The notes under the pieces were generated by a model. That model was not told where the DNA came from. It saw nothing but the letters and a program-made list of their open reading frames with translations, and ran no database searches. Positions 46,686-53,881 of a stretch of DNA of 64,000 nucleotides are shown here, piece after piece. The stretch is from Bifidobacterium pseudolongum subsp. globosum (GTDB taxonomy: Bacteria > Actinomycetota > Actinomycetes > Actinomycetales > Bifidobacteriaceae): assembly GCF_000741295.1 (NCBI RefSeq), contig NZ_JGZG01000009.1:1-64000 (forward strand). Direction: 5' to 3'. Position numbers and translations under genes: made by a program. Every line of letters starts with the position of its first letter. Position 1 is the stretch's first letter.

Positions 46686-48623
46686 TCACCATGTGGGCAA
46701 GGGGAACCAGTCCATCACCGGCGCCACCTCGAGATTGACGGCCGCGGCGAGCACGCACGCCACCGTCACGGCGAGCCAGACGAACTGGCGGTGATTTGCG
46801 CGCGCGGACCCCGTCAATGTGCTGTTCTGGCGCCGCGTCAGGCCGATCGCCCAGCCGGCTCCCAGCCGCAGCTGCTGCGACTTCGGGCCGAGCGCGCACG
46901 CGAGCCACGACACCGCCATCACCGCCGCTGCCGCCGCGCCCGCCGCCGACTGCGGCACGTCGTAGGGCACTGGCACCTGCACGGTCCAATCCCACAGCGC
47001 CACCGCGATGTCGGTGGTTGGCAGACCGGCGCCGACTGTGGCGAGGGCGAGCATGAGCGCATAGACGAGCCACATCGCCAGCATGCGCGGCAGGGCGAAC
47101 GCGGCCGCTTTGAGCGCGTGCCACGGCAAGGTCAGGACGCGCAACGCGCCGTCCGATGTGCGCGTCTGGCCCGCGCGGCGCAGCACGCGCATGGTCTGGG
47201 CGCTCGCGTCGAGGCCGAAGGCGATGAGCAGCCACATGAGCATCGACGCGGCGATCAATGCGATGAGCGGCATCGACGCCGCGCACAGCGCGAGTGGCAC
47301 CGCGAGCGCCGCGCATGCGAGCCTCCCGCGCGCGGTGAGACGCGGGCGCGGGTCGACGAACGCGGCGGCCAGTGGGTCGGGCTGCGCGGCCGGAAGCGGT
47401 TGCGCGGGGGCCGCCGTCGCGGGCGCAACCGCCGCGTTCGCCGCATCATATTGTGGCTGTAACCGCTGCAACGGCTGCGCGGGTGGCAGTGGTGGCGCGA
47501 AGACCTGGGTGCGCTCCTCGGGCTGCTCCTGCGGCAGGGCCTGCGTGGCCGCTTCGGCCGGTTGTGCAGATGGTGCAGGCACCGCGACCGTCGGCACAGG
47601 ATCCTCGATTTCGCCTTGCGCCGGCGCGGATGCGTGCAGCTCGGCCGGATCGTAGCTGATCATCGCCGTCGGCATCGATTGCGCGCGCCACAGGCGGCGC
47701 GGATTGTCTACATACTGGTTTTTCCTCAGCGCCGCTCCGCTCATGGGAGCGGGGGAATCAAAAGGGGGCATCGGCTCCGGTGTCTGCCATGCGTCCGCTT
47801 GGATGGCCTCGAGCAGTTGCGCCGGCGTGCACCGCTGGCGCGGATTCGGGTCGAGCGCCGCGCGGAACGCCTGCAATGTGCGCGGGGGCAGCCCCTGCAG
47901 GTTCGCGTTGCCGGCGGCCTCGCGCTGCAGCACCGCCATCATCGGCTGCGTGCCGAACACTGGCGCGCCCGTTGCGGCGAATGCGAGCACGGACGCCGTG
48001 GACCACCAGTCGGTCGCGTCGTTCGCCTCGGTGCCTTCGATGATCTCCGGGGCGATGAACCCTGGCGTGCCCATCACGAGGCCTGTGCTCGTCACGTGGC
48101 TTTCGCCTTCGCCCATCGCGATGCCGAAGTCGACGAGCACCGGCCCCGTCACCGAGATCATCACATTGGTCGGTTTGATGTCGCGGTGCACAATGCCCGC
48201 CGCATGCACCGCGCGCACGGCGTCGATCAGTTTCGAGGCGAGCCGCTCGAGGTCCTCGCCCACATACCGGCCATTCTGCATCACGTCTTCGCGCAGGTTC
48301 TTGCCTTCGATCAGTTCGGTCACGATGAACGCGAGCGCGTCGTCGATCTCCATGTCGACGATGCTGCACACCCCCGGGTCCTTGATGCGTTTGAGTGCCA
48401 TCGCCTCGCGGCGCAGGCGCTCGCGGGCGGTGGCCTGCGCGCGTTGCGAGGCGGTGTCTTCGTCGTCGAGCGAGTCGCGCAGGATCTTCATCGCGTAGTT
48501 CGTGCCGCCGCCGTCCACAACGCGCCACACCGATCCCATCGCGCCCCTGCCGAGGCGTGAGACGAGCGTGTATCCACCGACGATGTCGCCGGGCTCCAGA
48601 TTCAACGCGTGCAAATCACTCAT
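46686..48623 (-). CDS. Membrane Ser/Thr protein kinase
   Basis: A 645-residue Hanks-type kinase. The catalytic domain (about 1-275) has YTLVSRLGRGAMGSVWRV, the VAIK-type lysine in NYAMKIL, IVHRDIKPTNVMI, VDFGIAMG and GTPGFIAPE, so it should be active. A Pro/Ala/Gln-rich linker follows, then a C-terminal region with about six membrane helices (from LACAALAVPLALCAASMPLI onwards). No PASTA repeats are present, so it differs from PknB/StkP. No ribosome site was seen before the ATG. It probably senses membrane or ion conditions; the next gene is a potassium channel. Confidence 0.9.
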   Translation of the reverse strand: MSDLHALNLEPGDIVGGYTLVSRLGRGAMGSVWRVVDGGGTNYAMKILRDSLDDEDTASQRAQATARERLRREAMALKRIKDPGVCSIVDMEIDDALAFIVTELIEGKNLREDVMQNGRYVGEDLERLASKLIDAVRAVHAAGIVHRDIKPTNVMISVTGPVLVDFGIAMGEGESHVTSTGLVMGTPGFIAPEIIEGTEANDATDWWSTASVLAFAATGAPVFGTQPMMAVLQREAAGNANLQGLPPRTLQAFRAALDPNPRQRCTPAQLLEAIQADAWQTPEPMPPFDSPAPMSGAALRKNQYVDNPRRLWRAQSMPTAMISYDPAELHASAPAQGEIEDPVPTVAVPAPSAQPAEAATQALPQEQPEERTQVFAPPLPPAQPLQRLQPQYDAANAAVAPATAAPAQPLPAAQPDPLAAAFVDPRPRLTARGRLACAALAVPLALCAASMPLIALIAASMLMWLLIAFGLDASAQTMRVLRRAGQTRTSDGALRVLTLPWHALKAAAFALPRMLAMWLVYALMLALATVGAGLPTTDIAVALWDWTVQVPVPYDVPQSAAGAAAAAVMAVSWLACALGPKSQQLRLGAGWAIGLTRRQNSTLTGSARANHRQFVWLAVTVACVLAAAVNLEVAPVMDWFPLPTW

Positions 48624-48677
48624 AATGTTCTATCGTACGATTTGCGCGCACAATTGCGCGGATTGTTCACGGTGCGT

Positions 48678-49580
48678 TCACTGATCCTGGTCTGTGGCGG
48701 TGTTCGTGGCCGTGCCTGCGCTGGCCTGCGGTGGCGTTGGGGTGTCGAGCGAGGGGTCGAGTTCGTCGAGCGGCGTGGTGCGCACCGGCAAAAGGCCGTC
48801 GTGGTGCGTCAGCTTGTGGATGTGGTGTTTCTTCGTGGTGATGCGGTGCGTGCGCTTGAGCTCGGCGTTGAGCTGGCTCACCGAGTCTGCCAGACGCAGC
48901 ATTTCGGCGCGTATGAGGCGCATCTCCGCGCCGTTGAGCGACGACGAGGATGTGGAATCGTCGTTTGGTTTCTTCGTCACGTTGACTTGGTCGATGATCC
49001 ACGACGAGATCATGGCGCTCACGATACCGATGAGGGCGATGCCGGTGAGCATCAGCCCCACGGCCACGATTTTGCCGGTGTCGGTCACGGGGTAGACGTC
49101 GCCGTAGCCCACTGTCGTCACCGTCACGAACGCCCACCACAGCGAAAGCGGGAACGTCGTGATCGTGGCGTTCGGCGCTAGGTGCTCGGCGGAGTATTCG
49201 GCGAGCGCGCCCACATAGATGAGCATGAGGATGGCGCTCGAGGCGTAGAGCGTGATGCGCCCGCGGGTCATGGCGCCGGCGCTGCGATTGAAGATGTGCA
49301 GCATCGGGATCAGGCGCAGCATGCGCAGCGGGCGGAATATCGGCAGCGCGAGCGTGAGCAGCAGCAGGATGTTCCTGCGGAACCACAGCCATTTGTCCTG
49401 CGCTAGGAACAGCTTCACCAGATAGTCGATGCCGTATACGGCCCACACCGTGTTGATCGCGATGAGGCAGCCCTGCTGATGGGTCTGTGCGAGGATCTGC
49501 CATGAGTATGCGAACAGGAACACCGCCGACAGGATGAACAGCGGTATGTTCGTGATCCGTTCCCATTCCTCAAGAGTCAT
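48678..49580 (-). CDS. Ion channel of the voltage-gated potassium type
   Basis: A 300-residue channel with hydrophobic segments before a pore loop. The selectivity filter TVTTVGYGDVYPVT is intact, with the last helix AVGLMLTGIALIGIVSAMIS behind it. An S4-like helix is visible in RPLRMLRLIPMLHIF with spaced arginines. The C-terminal 90 residues are cytoplasmic with a coiled-coil-like stretch (EMRLIRAEMLRLADSVSQLN) and a histidine/lysine-rich stretch. The ATG at 49580 was chosen because the frame upstream crosses the msmK promoter. It likely controls potassium flux and membrane potential. Confidence 0.9.
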   Translation of the reverse strand: MTLEEWERITNIPLFILSAVFLFAYSWQILAQTHQQGCLIAINTVWAVYGIDYLVKLFLAQDKWLWFRRNILLLLTLALPIFRPLRMLRLIPMLHIFNRSAGAMTRGRITLYASSAILMLIYVGALAEYSAEHLAPNATITTFPLSLWWAFVTVTTVGYGDVYPVTDTGKIVAVGLMLTGIALIGIVSAMISSWIIDQVNVTKKPNDDSTSSSSLNGAEMRLIRAEMLRLADSVSQLNAELKRTHRITTKKHHIHKLTHHDGLLPVRTTPLDELDPSLDTPTPPQASAGTATNTATDQDQ

Positions 49581-49633
49581 ACTGTCGATTGTACGGGTGA
49601 ACAGGGGCGCGGGCGGGCGAAACTCCGGGGCGA

Positions 49634-49661
49634 TTGACAAGTTCGGCCCCTCGTGTAAACT
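49634..49661 (+). promoter_or_regulatory. msmK promoter
   Basis: TTGACA (49634-49639) and TAAACT (49656-49661) are separated by 16 bases. They predict a leader of about 165 bases before msmK. Confidence 0.7.
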
Positions 49662-49687
49662 GAGCCAGCAGCTCGTCATGGTAATTC

Positions 49688-49711
49688 ATGATGGACATGG
49701 AGAATCCATGA
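49688..49711 (+). CDS. Possible leader peptide 1 (MMDMENP)
   Basis: A seven-codon frame in the msmK leader. Its stop overlaps the start of the next small frame as ATGA. No strong ribosome site precedes it. Translation is speculative. Confidence 0.25.
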   Translation: MMDMENP

Positions 49712-49782
49712 TGGGCGAACGTAGAAGTTTGTTGCCGCGTCGATGTCGACGGCTGCAGATGGAAACACCACAATACAAGTAG
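49708..49782 (+). CDS. Possible Arg-rich leader peptide 2 upstream of msmK
   Basis: A 24-residue frame, MMGERRSLLPRRCRRL followed by QMETPQYK. GGAG lies five bases before its ATG, which is good spacing. It starts by overlapping the stop of leader frame 1 and ends 53 bases before the msmK ATG. It could serve as an upstream regulatory frame; no conservation evidence is available here. Confidence 0.35.
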   Translation: MMGERRSLLPRRCRRLQMETPQYK

Positions 49783-49835
49783 TCCCCTCACAACGGATCG
49801 TTCGGCACGTACCTGCCGATGAAAGGATGAACAAA

Positions 49836-50966
49836 ATGGCAGAAGTCATTTTCGATCATGTCACGCGTATCTACCCGGGCAACGACAAGCCGTCGGTGGA
49901 TGACCTGAATCTTGATATCAAGGATGGCGAGTTCCTCGTGCTCGTCGGTCCTTCCGGCTGCGGCAAGTCGACCACGCTCCGCATGCTCGCGGGCCTCGAA
50001 GAGGTCAACAAGGGCCGCATCCTCATCGGTGGCAAGGACGTCACCACGATGCAGCCGAAGGATCGCGACATCGCCATGGTGTTCCAGAACTATGCGCTGT
50101 ACCCGCACATGACCGTCGCCGACAACATGGGCTTCGCCCTGAAGATCGCCGGCACCCCGAAGGAAGAGATCCGCAAGCGCGTCGAGAAGGCCGCTGAGAT
50201 CCTCGACCTCACCGAGTTCCTCGACCGCAAGCCGAAGGCCCTCTCCGGTGGCCAGCGCCAGCGCGTGGCCATGGGCCGTGCAATCGTGCGTGAGCCGAAG
50301 GTCTTCCTCATGGATGAGCCGCTGTCGAACCTTGACGCGAAACTCCGTGTGCAGACCCGTACCCAGATCGCAGCCCTGCAGCGCCAGCTGGGCGTCACGA
50401 CCCTGTACGTGACCCACGACCAGACTGAGGCCCTGACGATGGGCGACCGCATCGCCGTCATCAAGCTCGGCATCCTGCAGCAGGTCGGCGCCCCGACCGA
50501 GCTGTACGACCGCCCGGCGAACGTCTTCGTCGCAGGCTTCATCGGCTCGCCGTCCATGAACCTCAACACCCACCCGGTGGTGAACGGCAAGGCTCAGATC
50601 GGCGCCGACACCATGGACCTGCCGAAGGAAGCCCTCGACAAGCTGACCCCGGAAGACAACAACGAAATCGTCGTCGGCTTCCGTCCGGAAGACGCATCCC
50701 TGGCCGCGCCGGATGAGGCGAACGCCTTCTCGCTCAAGGTCGTGAACGTCGAAGACCTCGGCTCCGACGGCTACATCTACGGCAACATCATCACCGACGA
50801 CTCGGTGGCCGCCGAGCAGACCTCGATGATGTCCGACCAGAACAAGCTGACCACGATCCGCGTCAACCCGCGCGTGCTGCCGAAAGTCGGCGACATCGTC
50901 AAGATCAAGGTCAACCCGGCCAAGATGCACCTGTTCGCTCCTTCTACAGAGCTGCGTCTAAACTAG
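49836..50966 (+). CDS. msmK: Sugar ABC transporter ATP-binding protein (MsmK/UgpC type)
   Basis: A 376-residue ATPase that powers carbohydrate ABC importers. The Walker A is GPSGCGKST, the signature LSGGQRQRVAMGRAI, Walker B VFLMDEPLSNLD and the switch histidine YVTHDQTEA. The C-terminal 140 residues form a MalK-type OB/TOBE regulatory region (GFRPEDASLAAP is a conserved MalK segment). No permease or binding-protein genes are adjacent, so, as for MsmK in streptococci, it may be shared by several importers; that is inference. The start MAEVIFDHV has AAAGGA nine bases upstream; ATG 49827 is an alternative. Confidence 0.94.
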   Translation: MAEVIFDHVTRIYPGNDKPSVDDLNLDIKDGEFLVLVGPSGCGKSTTLRMLAGLEEVNKGRILIGGKDVTTMQPKDRDIAMVFQNYALYPHMTVADNMGFALKIAGTPKEEIRKRVEKAAEILDLTEFLDRKPKALSGGQRQRVAMGRAIVREPKVFLMDEPLSNLDAKLRVQTRTQIAALQRQLGVTTLYVTHDQTEALTMGDRIAVIKLGILQQVGAPTELYDRPANVFVAGFIGSPSMNLNTHPVVNGKAQIGADTMDLPKEALDKLTPEDNNEIVVGFRPEDASLAAPDEANAFSLKVVNVEDLGSDGYIYGNIITDDSVAAEQTSMMSDQNKLTTIRVNPRVLPKVGDIVKIKVNPAKMHLFAPSTELRLN

Positions 50967-50969
50967 TCT

Positions 50970-50994
50970 TGGCGGGGATTGCTGTGCCCCGCCA
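50970..50994 (+). terminator. First hairpin after msmK
   Basis: TGGCGGGG (50970-50977) pairs with CCCCGCCA (50987-50994). It lacks a T-run and is followed by a better terminator. Confidence 0.5.
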
Positions 50995-51040
50995 ATGAAC
51001 AACACAAGGTCCTTTCTCTCTCTTGTCACCTTGTGACCGA

Positions 51041-51063
51041 GCCCCGCGTTGCAGCGGGGTTTC
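51041..51063 (+). terminator. msmK intrinsic terminator
   Basis: The pairing core is CCCCGC and GCGGGG around GTTGCA, then TTTCGGCGTTTT. A third hairpin, CACAAGGT/ACCTTGTG, lies at 51003-51035. Confidence 0.7.
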
Positions 51064-51139
51064 GGCGTTTTATGGGACCAAGGACCGAGTGGTGCGTGGC
51101 GCGTGCGCGCCGCACACATAGTGAGGTAGAGTAGCGACT

Positions 51140-52561
51140 ATGAGTTTGAGCGACAACAACGGCCATTTGGACCCCCGTGCGTTGAAAGCTACGTCGGTCA
51201 AAGCCACCGACCCCGCATCGCCGGCGGACGAACCCGCTTCGCTGAAGATCACGTCCGCGAGCGCCGACCCCAAGATGTTCATGCTTCCATGGGAAAAGCC
51301 GCTCGCCACATGGCCGTCCGACCTGCTCGTCAACCTGCCGCGAGGCATCTCCCGCCACATCGTGCGCTTTGTGCGCGTGGGCGACCAGGTGTACGCGATG
51401 AAGGAGATCACGCGCAGTGTCGCCGAACGCGAATACGAGCTGCTGCGCCAGCTGCAGAAGCTCAACCTGCCCACCGTGCAGCCGATCGCCGTGGTGACCG
51501 GCCGCCACGACGACCAGGGTGAGCCGCTCGAGGCGATCCTCGTGACGAAGCACCTGCGCTTCTCGATGCCGTACCGTGCGCTGTTCGCACGCACGCTGCG
51601 GCCCGACACCGCCGAAAAGCTCATCGACGCCCTGGCCGTGCTCATGGTGCGCCTGCACCTCGCCGGTTTCTACTGGGGCGACGTCTGGCTGTCGAACGTG
51701 CTGTTCCTCAAGGACGCCGACGCGTTCTCCGCGTTCCTTGTGGATGCCGAGACCGGCGAACTGCAGATCAACCTGACCGAAGGCCAGCGCGAATACGACA
51801 TCGACCTGGCGCGCACCAACATCATCGGCGAACTCATGGATCTGAGCTCGGGCCAGCTGCTGCCGCCCGACGTGGACGAGATCGAGGTGGGCAACCGGCT
51901 CGTGGACCGCTACCACTCGCTGTGGAGCGCGCTCACCGACACCGACAACCTGAACCCGAATGAGATGTGGAAGATCGAGCAGCGCGTCAACCGCCTCAAC
52001 GAACTCGGCTTTGACGTGGACGAGCTCGAGATGAACACGACCGACGACGGCAAGCGCGTGCTCGTGCGCCCGCGTGTGGTGGACGCGGGCTACGCGAACC
52101 GCAAGCTGCTGCGCCTGACCGGCCTCGACGTGCAGGAGAACCAGGCGCGCCGCCTGCTCAACGATCTGGACGCCTACCGTGCCTCCACATGGCGCGACGG
52201 CGAGGATCTGGAGATTGTGGCGACCGACTGGATGCGCGAGGTGTTCGAGCCCACGGTGCGCATGATCCCGTCGGAATACCGTGCGCAAATCGACCCCGCC
52301 CAGTTCTTCCACGAGGTCCTCGACCACCGTTGGTATATGGCGGAGAAAGCCGGCCACGACGTGCCGATGCCAGTCGCGGTGGAAAGCTATGTGCGCGACA
52401 TTCTGCCCACGCAGAAGCTCGATTCCAAGGAACTCGACGAGCTCAACGCCGAAGCTGACTCCGGTGTGATCGACGAGCAGTCCACCTACGGCGACGACAC
52501 CGCGCACGACGACGATTACAATCCCGAATACGATCAGGACGCCGCCGTCTGGGCGCAGTGA
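51140..52561 (+). CDS. DUF4032 kinase-like protein
   Basis: A 473-residue soluble protein of the DUF4032 family common in actinobacteria. The N-terminal 200 residues have a lipopolysaccharide-kinase/Kdo-kinase-like fold pattern: VRVGDQVYAMKEI with a likely ATP-binding lysine, VAEREYELLRQL, and VRLHLAGFYWGDVWLSNVLF, where D in GDxxLSN fits a catalytic loop, followed by FLVDAETGE with a metal-binding-type Asp. The DUF4032 part follows, and the end is strongly acidic. The natural substrate is unknown. The start has AGGTAG ten bases upstream. Confidence 0.85.
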   Translation: MSLSDNNGHLDPRALKATSVKATDPASPADEPASLKITSASADPKMFMLPWEKPLATWPSDLLVNLPRGISRHIVRFVRVGDQVYAMKEITRSVAEREYELLRQLQKLNLPTVQPIAVVTGRHDDQGEPLEAILVTKHLRFSMPYRALFARTLRPDTAEKLIDALAVLMVRLHLAGFYWGDVWLSNVLFLKDADAFSAFLVDAETGELQINLTEGQREYDIDLARTNIIGELMDLSSGQLLPPDVDEIEVGNRLVDRYHSLWSALTDTDNLNPNEMWKIEQRVNRLNELGFDVDELEMNTTDDGKRVLVRPRVVDAGYANRKLLRLTGLDVQENQARRLLNDLDAYRASTWRDGEDLEIVATDWMREVFEPTVRMIPSEYRAQIDPAQFFHEVLDHRWYMAEKAGHDVPMPVAVESYVRDILPTQKLDSKELDELNAEADSGVIDEQSTYGDDTAHDDDYNPEYDQDAAVWAQ

Positions 52562-52578
52562 TTCCGCCCGCATATGCG

Positions 52579-52615
52579 AATGGCCGTCCGCACTGGTGCA
52601 GTGCGGACGGCCATT
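52579..52615. terminator. Bidirectional terminator between DUF4032 and rlmB
   Basis: A 16-bp perfect stem (AATGGCCGTCCGCACT and its complement at 52600-52615) with loop GGTGC lies between two converging genes. It has short T-runs on both sides. Confidence 0.85.
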
Positions 52616-52635
52616 TCGTTATCTGCGCGCGTACC

Positions 52636-53628
52636 TCACTCGCTTGCCGCGGCTTCGCGGCGCGCGCGGTCCGCTGCGTACATCGCGATGCCGGCGGCGA
52701 CCGACGCGTTGAGGGACTCCACCGCGTTCGACATGGGGATGCCGGCGATGCAGTCGCACGCCTCGCGCGTGAGGCGGCTCAGGCCCTTGCCTTCCGACCC
52801 GAGCACAATGACGAGCGGGTCGGTCTCGAAGCCGGTCTCGCCGACGAGCGCGTTGCCGCCGCCATCGAGCCCAACGCTGTAGTAGCCGCGTTCCTTGAGC
52901 GCCTCGATCGCCTTCGTCAGATTGACGACGCGTGCCACCGGCATGTGTGCGGCGGCGCCCGCGGACACCTTCCACGCGGTCGCATTGACCGAGGCGGAAC
53001 GGCGTTCGGGCAGGATCACGCCATTCGCGCCGAATGCGGCGGCCGAACGGATGACCGCGCCGAGGTTCTGCGGGTCGGTGATGCCGTCGAGCGCGATGAA
53101 CAGCGGGCGCGCGGCGATGCGCGCCGCCGCCGAGTTCGCCGCCTCCATCGCCTTCGCCTTGCGTTCGGCGCGTTCGGCGAGTTCGATGAGCGACGAATAC
53201 TGGAAGGGCTGAGCCTTCATGATCACGCCCTGATGGTTCGTGGAGCGCGCGATGCGGTCCATCTCCAAGCGATCCGCCTCGAGCAGGTTCAGGCCGTTCG
53301 TGCCGGCCAGACGTACGATCTCGCGCGTGCGGTCGTCATGCTCGAGCCGCGACGCCACATACAGCGTGCTCGCCGGCACGCCGACGCGCAACGCCTCGAG
53401 CACGGCGTTGCGGCCGATGACCAGATCGTCGGAATCCGACGTGAACTTCGCCACGCGGCGGCGGGCCGCCAGACGCGGGTCGGAACGCTGGCGCTTTTCC
53501 GCCTGCCTCTTGGCCTTGAACGCCTTGTGGTACACGCGGTCCTCGGCCTTGGGAGTGGGGCCCTTGCCCTTGAGTTTGTTACGATGCTTGCCGCCCGACC
53601 CCTTGGTCGGTCCTTTCTTGCTAACCAT
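52636..53628 (-). CDS. rlmB: 23S rRNA 2'-O-ribose methyltransferase (RlmB/TrmH family)
   Basis: A 330-residue SPOUT-class methyltransferase. A basic N-terminal tail (KKGPTKGSGGKHRNKLKGKG) precedes the substrate-binding domain beginning LVIGRNAVLEALRVG. The SPOUT knot has the family motifs DPQNLGAVIRSAAAFGANGV, VIVLGSEGKGLSRL and IPMSNAVESLNASVAAGIAM. RlmB methylates G2251 of 23S rRNA in E. coli; the closest actinobacterial members are annotated as such, but another rRNA or tRNA target is possible. The start ATG at 53628 opens the basic tail; upstream frame has unlike residues. Confidence 0.92.
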   Translation of the reverse strand: MVSKKGPTKGSGGKHRNKLKGKGPTPKAEDRVYHKAFKAKRQAEKRQRSDPRLAARRRVAKFTSDSDDLVIGRNAVLEALRVGVPASTLYVASRLEHDDRTREIVRLAGTNGLNLLEADRLEMDRIARSTNHQGVIMKAQPFQYSSLIELAERAERKAKAMEAANSAAARIAARPLFIALDGITDPQNLGAVIRSAAAFGANGVILPERRSASVNATAWKVSAGAAAHMPVARVVNLTKAIEALKERGYYSVGLDGGGNALVGETGFETDPLVIVLGSEGKGLSRLTREACDCIAGIPMSNAVESLNASVAAGIAMYAADRARREAAASE

Positions 53629-53881
53629 GCGTCCAATTCTTTCAGCACCCCGCGCCAAAAACGCCGCCATCCACGCACGCAATGGCGCAGATTGTGCATA
53701 TAGAGTATAGGATGCGGCCGTGTCCGCTTGTAGACAAACGGCTATGGAATAATGGCAACCGAATGCGGCACCGCGGTTGCGGGGCCGTGCCAATAACCGC
53801 GCAGTCCTGTAGCGGCCACCGGCTTGTGTTGCGCCGACGACTCGACTGACTACTCCGCGGCTGACCGAGGAGAATACCATT

